Below are positions 1-8,167 of a stretch of 12,359 nucleotides of DNA, in pieces; the first letter of the stretch is position 1, and each line of letters opens with the position of its first letter. The translations under genes were made by a program, and so were the position numbers. The DNA is from Gryganskiella cystojenkinii (taxonomy: Eukaryota > Mortierellomycota > Mortierellomycetes > Mortierellales > Mortierellaceae): assembly GCA_015852425.1 (NCBI GenBank), contig JAAAIG010000414.1, positions 10,048 to 22,406 on the forward strand, in the 5' to 3' direction. Under the pieces are notes generated by a model. The model was not told where the DNA came from, ran no database searches, and saw nothing but the letters and a program-made list of their open reading frames with translations.

Positions 1-1
1 A

Positions 2-3000
2 CGCCGTCGTAGTTTTCAGAGTTTTCTGGATCGATTCCCAGCACCCCTGAACCCAGATCTGTTTAACGAACCCACAGGATATGAAAAAGCACTACAAGAA
101 GTCAAGCAATACGAGGATTTCACAACAATAGGTAAGGATCACTCACCCAAACATGCACTGCAAGTCAACCCTTGAGCGATAAATTAGTGGCGACACTGAT
201 TCTTGACTGATAATTCTTATTCTTTGATATGAAAACACATAGACTGGGTGCAAGACGCTGTTCGGGAACGGTATCGACAATCTGCAAAGACATCGGAAGG
301 AAATCATACCTGGATATCGTATCTATGGGAGTCTTATGAAGCAGGACAGGCTTGGGTCGTCGTCTCTCTTGTCGGTGTCGTCATAGGAATCAACGCTGCA
401 TTTATTGCCATCTGTACTGAATGGCTCTCGGATATCAAGCTGGGTCATTGTTCTTATGCCTGGTGGCTGAACCAAAAGTTTTGTTGCTGGGGTGTTGAAT
501 CGGAAGGTAAAAAAAACAGGAATGTGATTTTTTCATGCTGAACGATGGATACCTTTTTGATCAAACAAAAATGCTGACGAGTTCAGCTTTTCGCTCTTGC
601 AATAGACGGCTCCTGCGACGAGTGGAGTCCATGGAGTGGATTTGCTATCATCGACTATGTCTTCTACCTCGTGTTCGCTGTGAGTATTCCGTATTTCGAA
701 TCTTGGATCGCACAAGATAATACTCAGACACTTCTTCACAATACTAACAAGAAGTATGAACGACATCTCCCTACTATAGACTACATTTGCAGCTTCTGCA
801 GCCTTTATTGTCAAACGGTATGCACGTTACGCCGCAGGATCAGGAATCTCGGAGATCAAGTGCATTTTGGGTACGTATGGCGTTCCATATTTTCTTTTTA
901 GGATGTAGAATGAAAACTGACACCGGAGAAAACTAATATTCTGAATTTTGTCCGCATCCTGTTTTCTGCTTAGCCGGATTTATCATGAAGGGATATCTCG
1001 GAGGATGGACACTAGTAATCAAAAGTCTGGGACTTGCCATGTCTGTCGCCGCCAACTTGAGTGTCGGTAAAGAGGGACCTTCGATTCATATTGCCTGCTG
1101 TGCCGGTCATGTCGTCTCAAGATTGTTCCCCAAATACCAGAGGAGCCGAGCCAAGTCCAGAGAGATCATCTCTGCATCGGCGGCGGCGGGAGTGGCGGTC
1201 GCTTTCGGTGCCCCCATCGGAGGCGTTCTTTTCTCGTTCGAGGTACGAGTCTGATCTGATCTACGTCAGTCCGCTGTGGCACGACTGTGTACTGCGTTCG
1301 CTCATGTGTATTTGCCTTATATTTTGTTTTACTATAGGAAATGAGTAACCACTTCCCGGCCAAGACAATGTGGAGGAGTTTCTTTTGTGCCTTGGTCGCC
1401 ACTGTCACTTTGCAGACCATGAACCCTTACCGCACTGGAAAATTGGTCATGTTCCAGGTCTCCTATGATCGCGACTGGCACTTTTTCGAGATGATCTTTT
1501 TCATCCTCCTCGGCATCTTTGGAGTACGTGTAGTCTCTCTGAATATGCAGGCTAAAATGACTCTGAGCGGGACAGTCATGGTTACTAATCCTTCTTTCCC
1601 CCGAACGATCCGTTTTCATTACTCTCCTTTCTAGGGACTTTACGGTGCTCTGATCATCAAGTACAACGTCAAGGTCCAACACGTTCGGAAAAAGTACCTT
1701 GCCGACTATGGCGTGATTGAGGCCGCGACTTTGGCCTTCTTGACTTGCACTTTTGCTTACTGGAACATCTTTATGAAAATCGACATGGCCGAGAGTATGA
1801 GTATCTTGTTCCGAGAGTGCGAGGGGTCAGAGGATTATATGGGACTTTGTAAACCCGAAAACACTTGGAAGATGGTCGCGCTCTTGTTTCTTGCGCTCAT
1901 CATGCGTATCGCCACATGCACGATCTCGTACGGTGCCAAGGTCCCAGCCGGTATTTTTGTCCCTTCCATGGCGATCGGTGCATTGTTTGGACGGATGCTC
2001 GGTATGATCGTCCGTGCCGCCCAGGTTGCTTACCCAGGATTCGTGCTGTTCTCGAGTTGCAAACCAGATGTTCCCTGCATTACCCCCGGAACCTATGCCT
2101 TCTTGGGAGCCGCCGCCGCTTTGGGAGGTGTGATGCGCTTGACCGTTTGCGTGGTCGTCATCATGTTCGAATTGACCGGAGCTCTGAATTATATCCTGCC
2201 GACCATGATCACGTTGATGGTGACCAAGACCGTGGGCGACTATTTCGGACGTGGAGGCATCGCGGATCGCTACATTCGTCTGAACGGGTACCCCTTCCTG
2301 GACAAGGAAGAACACAGTTTCGGTATTGCTGTCTCTCAGGTCATGCAAAAGGATGTTACAGTTCTCCCGGCATCTGGTACACGCTTGGATCGCGTCGAGA
2401 GATTGTTGACGGATACGAATTATCAGGGCTTTCCTGTCGTGGAGGATTCGACTTCGAGAACCTTGATTGGATATATTGGTCGACAAGAGTTGCGATATGT
2501 GATTGATAAGGCTAAGCGATCGAGACATGTGTCACCAATGGCACATTGTTTTTTCAGACCTGGAAGTATGGAATCGAGACAGCATATGGATCAAGGCGCT
2601 CCGGGTTCCATGGGCGGGATGGATCATACGACGGCCAGGAGACGTGGGTCGACAAGCGATGGTGCTAGCTCTAGTGGGGAGCGAGGCGATCATGAGACGA
2701 ATTATGTCGATTTTGGTCCCTTTATCGATCAGGCAAGAGCCTACCTTTCTGGAAGGCCGATATGTTTTGTGAGTCGAATATAAACACTTGGCTAATTGTG
2801 TTTCTCTTTTTTTCTTTTTTTTCTTTTTTTTTACTTTTAGACTCCCATCGCCGTGCATCCCAAGTTGCCATTGGAGACGGTCATGGAGTTTTTCAAAAAG
2901 ATGGGTCCTCGAGTGATTTTAGTCGAACATCAAGGAAAACTCGTCGGCTTGATCACGATAAAGGATCTGCTCAAGTACATTACAAGAACCGAGGCTCTGG

Positions 3001-3527
3001 ATGAGGAAGAGGATGAGGATGAGGTTCCCGGAGAGCGTTTCGGTGGACGTTACCGTGGTGGCGATCTCGGTGGAAACAACAGCAACAGCTCTAGTGGTTT
3101 ATTTTCGTCATCAGGACAATGGTGGTCCTCACTGGGTTCGTCGTCATCCCCTGCGCAACAAAGACGTAGCAGTGCACCGAATGGTCATGGACCAGGCGCA
3201 AGACGGTCGCCGCCTTCATCATCTTCATCACCTGTTGCTGGAGAGGGTAGCAGTCACGGCAAGGGATCACATAGAAGCACATCCATCTCGAGACCTGGAA
3301 GGAGCTCTAGTGTGTCAGGCATGACGATGGCAAGCTCAATAGGTTCCTTCCGTGATCGGATCGAGTTAACAGAGCAGGAGCATCGAGATGTCCTGTTTGA
3401 GCATGACGAGTATGAGCAGGATCTGGCAGATGGTGGCGGCGAGAGTGGAAATAACGCAGAAGACGAAGATCCGTTTTACGATCAAGACGAGGACGAAGTC
3501 CAGTTGCCAAGTTACGATCGCCGTTAG
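2..3527 (+). CDS. GEF1: CLC-family chloride/proton exchanger, Gef1-like (5' partial)
   Basis: Probable intracellular (Golgi/endosome/vacuole) Cl-/H+ exchanger. Exons by hand: 2-131, 243-506, 606-679, 780-870, 974-1242, 1338-1523, 1635-2768, 2841-3527; all introns are GT-AG and the visible 944 codons stay in frame to TAG. The start lies upstream: the first exon is open to the window edge and has no ATG. Numbering from the first visible codon: GSGIS anion motif 176-180, GKEGP with gating Glu220, FSFEEMS with proton glutamate Glu277, GIFVP 444-448, pore tyrosine Tyr524, CBS1 about 571-640, CBS2 about 717-765. The stretch with [10 protein letters not shown] and [16 protein letters not shown] is what I recall of yeast Gef1. 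In known CLCs the second Glu of the EE pair marks exchangers; channels carry Val there. A roughly 180-residue tail rich in Ser, Gly and acidic residues follows CBS2; its function is unknown. The exact compartment is inference from the family. Confidence 0.95.
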
Positions 3528-3806
3528 ACACAAGAAAAAAACCCCCCAGAAACTCGTACTAAATATTAAAATCTCTCTACACAATGAATCTGTCCATCAC
3601 TCTTTAATCGCCAAATCAAACAATATGTCCTTCAAAAATCAAGAACAAAACCAAAAAAAAAAAAAAACGAACAGAACCGAGACAAGACAAGTGTCCATGG
3701 TCGCAGTATATCGTGTTTTTTTAGGGCATGGAGAGAGCCATTTTCATCTTTCTTTCTTTAATAAGATAAAAAAGAGAGAGAGGATACGACTATGCAATCC
3801 ATAAAT
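3528..3806. other. Convergent 3' intergenic region, CLC gene / RPS21
   Basis: 279 bp between two stop codons facing each other. It is A-rich on the plus strand, including a 15-A tract at 3653-3667, and must hold both 3' UTRs and polyadenylation sites. Short open frames here are A-rich and low in complexity, so I do not call them genes. Confidence 0.6.
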
Positions 3807-4720
3807 TTACTTCTGGTAGTTCCAGACCATGGACAACACTATTGAAAGGGGAAGGAAAAAAGGGGAGAAAGAGGCAGAGTGAGTATTTCCATCCTTGTAA
3901 TCGACAACAGAAGCAACAAAGGCAAAGGAGACTATCCACAAAAATACGTACAACCATCCTTGGTGGCAAGGCGGTTGATGGAGTCATCAGCCTCGGACTG
4001 GGCACGGACGTATCCAGAGAGGGCATAGGTGGTGAAGGAACCGGTGTAGCGACCGGTCTCATCAACATCACCGATGTTGATCTGGACCGAGGCGTGGTCC
4101 TTGGCGCCAATGAGGCGGTTAGTGGCAGAGCTGTTGTTTTCAAGAGAGGCAGAGAAAAAGGAAAAAAAACAGATTTGTTGTGAGTTTTGATGGTTCATAT
4201 GTTGAAAGTGTACTTTTCCCGCCCTTTTTTTGGGATCCCATCAGTCTGCTAATCGGAGCGTGTGGTTGATCATCCAGAGTTGTTGAGAGATCCGTGATCG
4301 TTGTTGTGTGTCGTGAAAAAAAAAGTCCAATTTCGAGTCGGGATGCCAAGTCGCCTGACGAGGGCCGAGCCTGAATTGAATTGGAATTTGGATCATTCCA
4401 AAAAAAACAAAAATGATCCGGATCGTCATTCATGATCTCAGTGCCATGTTGATTATTATTGTTGATAGTTGAATCTCTGATTCGCGGAGAGTCGTTGAAT
4501 CCATTTCCGATGGCATCGTTATGCTTGGATCTTTGTCCTCCACAAAATGAAGATTTAAGCCTTGTCGAATTGATGATGGCTTCCCCAATGATGAATGCTG
4601 TTCCAGTGATCCTTGATCCCGTTCCCCTAGTTTCCTGTATATCCGTTTGTAGCGACAAGGTAATAGAGCATACCACTTGCGGGGGACGTAGGACTCGAGG
4701 GTGATCTGGGGGGTCTCCAT
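3807..4720 (-). CDS. RPS21: 40S ribosomal protein eS21 (Rps21)
   Basis: Component of the small cytosolic ribosomal subunit; in yeast Rps21 sits by Rps0 (uS2) and is needed for late 18S rRNA maturation. Exons on the minus strand: 4674-4720, 3952-4130, 3807-3838; total 258 nt, 85 residues plus TAA, against about 87 in other fungi. The start [15 protein letters not shown], then [43 protein letters not shown] and the end [10 protein letters not shown] match the family along its whole length. The donor after K15 (GTATGC) and the acceptor AACAACAG restore Cys16; the second donor is GTACGT and its acceptor CAATAG. Intron 1 is 543 nt, far longer than the others here; intron 2 is 113 nt. The gene lies in tandem with the secreted-peptide gene, whose stop codon is only 228 bp upstream of this ATG, so its promoter must be compact or overlap that gene. 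Confidence 0.96.
4131..4673 (-). other. Long first intron of RPS21
   Basis: 543 nt, GT-AG, ending in a pyrimidine-rich stretch before AACAACAG. It holds an 8-bp inverted repeat (GGATCATT 4390-4397, AATGATCC 4412-4419) and the palindrome GATCCGGATC (4415-4424). One minus-strand frame is open across almost the whole intron (4140-4676, no ATG at its 5' end), but the product is low in complexity and unrecognised. I looked for box C/D snoRNA motifs in the sense strand and found no convincing C and D pair. Confidence 0.8.
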
Positions 4721-4849
4721 TTTGAAAGTAAGAAGGTGGGATCTTTAAAGCAAGAATAAGAGGAAGAATCCAAAAACAGATTTGCTGAATCGGTTCTCTT
4801 TTTCAAGCGGACAGGAAAAAAAAAAAAATTTGTGTTTTCGTCTGGATGG

Positions 4850-4875
4850 TCATGTGATTGAGTAATCATGTGATT
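4850..4875 (-). promoter_or_regulatory. Paired E-box-like repeat upstream of RPS21
   Basis: TCATGTGATT occurs twice on the plus strand (4850-4859 and 4866-4875), 16 bp start to start; read towards RPS21 it is AATCACATGA. Each copy holds the E-box core CANNTG. It lies about 130-155 bp upstream of the RPS21 ATG. A role as activator sites is inference. Confidence 0.35.
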
Positions 4876-4890
4876 TAAATTTATTGAAAA

Positions 4891-4898
4891 CAGTCACG
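4891..4898 (+). promoter_or_regulatory. HomolD-like box upstream of RPS21
   Basis: CAGTCACG lies about 170 bp upstream of the RPS21 ATG, in reverse orientation to the gene. The HomolD box (CAGTCAC A/G) is a known core element of ribosomal-protein promoters in fission yeast and is reported in other fungi. The match is eight bases in a plausible place, so chance is not excluded. Confidence 0.4.
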
Positions 4899-4948
4899 CT
4901 TTTTTGGGTTGCGAAAAAGGTGCAGACGGTGAGTTGAAAGATTCTGAA

Positions 4949-5149
4949 CTACGGTTTAGGGCACGACTTGGGATAGGCTTTGCAGCATCGTTGGGGACAG
5001 TTTTTCGGGTGAGAAGGTGCGCGCAGGCAATGACCCAAACATGTCTGGTACGGTGTTGTTCGTCGTTCAAGAACGACGGCCGCAGAGTCGACCAATGTCA
5101 ACATCAACAGAAGCAAGGCTGCAAAGGCGACAGGAACAGAGAACTTCAT
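4949..5149 (-). CDS. Small secreted six-cysteine peptide, prepro form
   Basis: 66 residues, one exon, ATG in the context AAAACATGA, stop TAG. Residues 1-23 or so form a typical signal peptide: Lys2, then a core of Ala, Leu, Val and Met, ending VDSAA. A dibasic pair RR at 29-30 could be a Kex2-type processing site, which would release residues 31-66. That 36-residue stretch holds all six cysteines (37, 41, 51, 55, 56, 63; C-x3-C-x9-C-x3-C-C-x6-C), four Lys and two Arg, and ends PKSCPKP. I do not recognise the family. The two C-x3-C units recall alpha-hairpinin peptides, but the loop is proline-rich and a CC pair is added. An antimicrobial or effector-like secreted peptide is possible; function is unknown. 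A TATA box 204 bp upstream of the ATG supports a real, separately transcribed gene. Confidence 0.75.
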   Translation of the reverse strand: MKFSVPVAFAALLLLMLTLVDSAAVVLERRTTPYQTCLGHCLRAPSHPKNCPQRCCKAYPKSCPKP

Positions 5150-5352
5150 GTTTTGGTTTCTTTCTTCTTTCTAACAGATGGGGAAAAGTAGAGCAGGACG
5201 TGGGTCAAAGAGTCAACTAAAACAAAGACGAGAGAACGCGCAAAGACAAACGCCGCCAGCAATAATCGTACAGTAAAGACGTTTGAAGATTTGGTCAAGA
5301 GCTGTGGTTGTGTTCGGGGTAAAGAACCTCAGGACGCGAGGTTAACATCTTC

Positions 5353-5360
5353 TTTATATA
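5353..5360 (-). promoter_or_regulatory. TATA box of the secreted-peptide gene
   Basis: TATATAAA reads on the minus strand, 204 bp before the ATG at 5149. Transcription would start near 5320-5330 and leave a 5' leader of about 170-180 nt, unless an intron lies in the leader; TTTTAG and GTTAG in it could act as acceptors, but I cannot settle this. Confidence 0.55.
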
Positions 5361-6466
5361 CAGGAGAAATGGAACCGCCATCTGGATGCAGGCAGGGAGA
5401 TAGAGAAGCACTATTTTTGGCCAGGACGAGAATGAAAGAGACACAACCACGACAGAAATAGATCATAGGCTGTAGTCAGGAGGAGCACAGAGCGGCGTTC
5501 AAGGACGCTTGGACACAAAAAAATAAAAGAGGAGAAGAGGGGGTGGTTTGTGGACAGGTATGGCCTTTTTAGTACGATATCATGTATCCGCGTGTGCGGC
5601 TCTTTCAGAAGAACGGCGTTGAGCCAACATCACGCTTGTTCGAGGATGTCTCGGAGAATTCACTTGTCAGAGGGAGTTTATTTTGGTTTGGCACCTTGTT
5701 TCGCTCACTCTCTCCATTGTTCAAGTCAACAAACACTCTCTTTATTTCTGTGCTAAATAACACGCGAACTCCTAGCAAGCTCCTTGACAGCCTCGTCTGT
5801 GCTCATTCATGGCAATTCTTTATTTTTTTCCTGTCTTCTTGCGAGTTGGTTCCCTACATGCTGGAGGTTTCCGATAGGCTACCAAAGTGTCCTTGCCGGC
5901 GGCGTTGATCCAAGATCCATGGTTACATTCGGTCCTCAGAGCTCTCGATTTTCACCGCTGTAACTTTCCTATGTCGCAACTTCGTGTAGAGATTGAAACA
6001 CGTCAATTGTCGTACTGGAGAACTCTTGACTGAACATATGGACGATTGCCCGGAGGATAAACTCTGCCATGGCTTTCTCTAGTTCTTTTGTCGGTATGCC
6101 GAGGAAGCAACTTGGAGAAGAGCTAGAGCTAGAAGAAGTACGCGAATGAAAAAGTATGACAAGGTCCTCAAGGCATGTCCTCAGCATCGAGGAAATAACG
6201 ATTCTAGGACCCATTATTTCCTTGCAGACATCATTTGGTGGCAAGTCTCCTATCAATATTCGAGTGAAGAGTCAAAAAAAAATTGATCCTCCGCTCCTTC
6301 TGCCCGCGCTGTTTGGTTCCTTCTCGTCGTTACCCCGCACTCTTCGCATTTCCTTTTTCAATCTTTTTTTTCTTATTTCTTTTTTCTTTTCGTTTTTATC
6401 TTTACCTTCAACCCAACTCTCGCCGTTCTCCCCGTCCTCTCACCCTAACAACTTTCTACAAACATA
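5361..6466. other. Intergenic region between divergent genes, no gene supported
   Basis: About 1.1 kb separating the minus-strand secreted-peptide gene from plus-strand ADE1. Short open frames exist on both strands (for example 5582-5908 plus, and 5969-6256 minus, which lacks an ATG at its start), but none matches a family I know. The right end, about 6347-6405, is a strong pyrimidine (T/C) tract on the plus strand just before the ADE1 leader, as is common in fungal promoters of active genes. Confidence 0.6.
6269..6274 (-). promoter_or_regulatory. TGACTC element upstream of ADE1
   Basis: GAGTCA on the plus strand, TGACTC on the minus, 193 bp before the ADE1 ATG. TGACTC is the core bound by Bas1 and Gcn4 in front of yeast purine genes. 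A six-base match is weak on its own, and use of the same regulators in this fungus is not shown. Confidence 0.3.
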
Positions 6467-7789
6467 ATGTCAGCCGTTGTCACCACCTCGTGCCCAGATC
6501 TCGAACTCATTGCTCGTGGCAAAGTCCGTGATCTCTACAGAGTCGATGCCTCCACTCTCCTCTTTGTTGCCACTGACAGGATCTCGGCCTTTGATGTGAT
6601 CATGGACAATGTAAGGCGATGAATGCTCCGAAACAAACACTCTGACTCACCGTTAATCGCTCATGCTCCCTTTTGAATCCAATGAATCCTTTTTTTTTCT
6701 CACGGTCCCGAATACGTTTTCTCCTGTGTTTATAGGGTATCCCCAACAAGGGCAAGTTGTTGACCGAGATCAGTATCTTCTGGTTCTCGCTCCTCAAGGA
6801 TGTCCTCCCCAACCACTTGATTACCGCCGACTTTAACCAGATGCCTGCCAAGGTTCAACAATACCGGGATCAACTCGAGGGACGCTCCATGCTCGTCAAG
6901 TCACTCCGTGTTCTCCCTATTGAGTCCATTGTCCGTGGATACATCACCGGTATGGATAATAATCAGCAATGCCAAAGAAGGAACAGGAACACTGATCGAT
7001 ACAATCGATCTCTACGCGCCACTAACGACAACCGTTTTTTTTTTGTTGTTGTTGCTGATCTTGGCGACCTGATAGGCTCTGCCTGGAGCGAATACAAGAA
7101 GAAGGGAACTGTTTGTGATATCGTGCTTCCCGAGGGTATGCAAGAATCCCAGGCTTTCCCCGAACCTCTCTGGACTCCCTCCACCAAGGCCGAGATTGGT
7201 GATCATGACGAGAACATTCATCCCAGCAAGGCTGCTGCGATCATTGGCGAGAAGCATGCCTCGGAGATGGCTCGTATCTCAGTTGAGCTTTACACCAAGG
7301 CTAGGGATTATGCTCTCGAGCGTGGCATCATTATTGCCGATACCAAGTTCGAGTTTGGTGTGGATGAGAACGATACCCTTTACTTGATCGATGAGGTCTT
7401 GACTCCTGGTAAGAACCAGTCCTCGTGCTGATCGAATAAAAGGGGAAGAGAAGCAGAAAGTGAAAAAAGAAGAGTGCGAGAGATCGAAAGAGTCAAAATT
7501 CAGAGCGACGATGTGCCTCTTTCGGAACCTATACATTAACCAATCAAATTTTTTGACACATCATGTACCACGACTTTGCTTAGATTCATCCCGCTTCTGG
7601 CCCGCTTCTTCATACAAGCTCGGTACTGGACAGGACAGTTTCGACAAGCAGTACCTCCGCAACTATCTCTTGTCGATCGGATTCGACAAGTCCACAAGCA
7701 TCACCTTGCCCGAGGATGTCATTGTTGAGACCATGTCCAAGTACCAAGAAGCTTACAAGCTCCTTACCGGCAAGGATGCTCAGCTCTAA
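6467..7789 (+). CDS. ADE1: SAICAR synthetase (phosphoribosylaminoimidazole-succinocarboxamide synthase)
   Basis: Cytosolic enzyme of de novo purine synthesis: joins aspartate to CAIR using ATP, giving SAICAR. Exons 6467-6610, 6736-6949, 7076-7408, 7584-7789; 298 residues, close to yeast Ade1 (306). ATG has A at -3 and no competing upstream in-frame start. Motifs: nucleotide-binding GKVRDLY 18-24, [12 protein letters not shown], first family signature [14 protein letters not shown] ending at residue 121, second signature IADTKFEFG 206-214, then LTPDSSRFWP and the C-terminal region with KQYLRNYL. Introns 1-3 are 125, 126 and 175 nt. The first signature is split by intron 2 and LTPDSS by intron 3, so both joins are confirmed by conserved sequence. 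Monofunctional, as in other fungi. Complete, with all recognisable signatures present. Confidence 0.97.
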
Positions 7790-8167
7790 AACCAAAAAAA
7801 AAAAAAAATATAGAGACTCGCACCGACAACATGAACGAAGCAAACAAAGGCTGAGTTATTCAAGGAACATAAGCACATGCATAAAGGAACATTTTTTTTT
7901 CGACATTTTTGAAGGATGGCAACGATTTAGATGACATGGTATATTACAATTGGATCTTTTTTTTCGAGTGCGAAAACGGCGATAGAGTACAAAAACGGTT
8001 GAAGAGGCTTGATGGCCAAGGGTGGTTACGGGGAATTGTTGTTGGGCGGGAAAGAGCGGTGCGACCATTGGTTAGAATAAGCTTAAAGGGTCGGATTGAC
8101 GGACGGATGGGCGCGCTGCAGGATAAATTGACCAAAAGAAGAAGAAAAGGGACAGGCAGTTTCTTCC
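7790..8167. other. Convergent 3' intergenic region, ADE1 / RING gene
   Basis: 378 bp between facing stop codons. A 15-A tract (7794-7808) starts four bases after the ADE1 stop codon, and a T-rich stretch lies near 7891-7900. It should hold both 3' UTRs. I see no gene; the open frames are short and on mixed strands. Confidence 0.6.

Noticed and set aside
1827..2528. 233-codon minus-strand open frame opposite the CLC gene
   Set aside because: Shadow of the strongly conserved CLC coding frame; His/Gln/Asp-rich with no domain.
4131..4673. Intronic box C/D snoRNA in RPS21
   Set aside because: ATGATGA-like sequences occur mainly on the opposite strand, and no C and D box pair with a closing stem was found on the sense strand.
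5582..5908. Plus-strand 108-codon open frame in the 5.4-6.4 kb gap
   Set aside because: No motif, unusual composition, no supporting promoter or splice signals. Most likely chance.
5969..6256. Minus-strand open frame of 95 codons upstream of ADE1 with a helix-like C-terminal half
   Set aside because: It begins at TTG, not ATG; from the first ATG only about 81 residues remain, with no recognisable motif and no splice partner. It lies in a promoter region.
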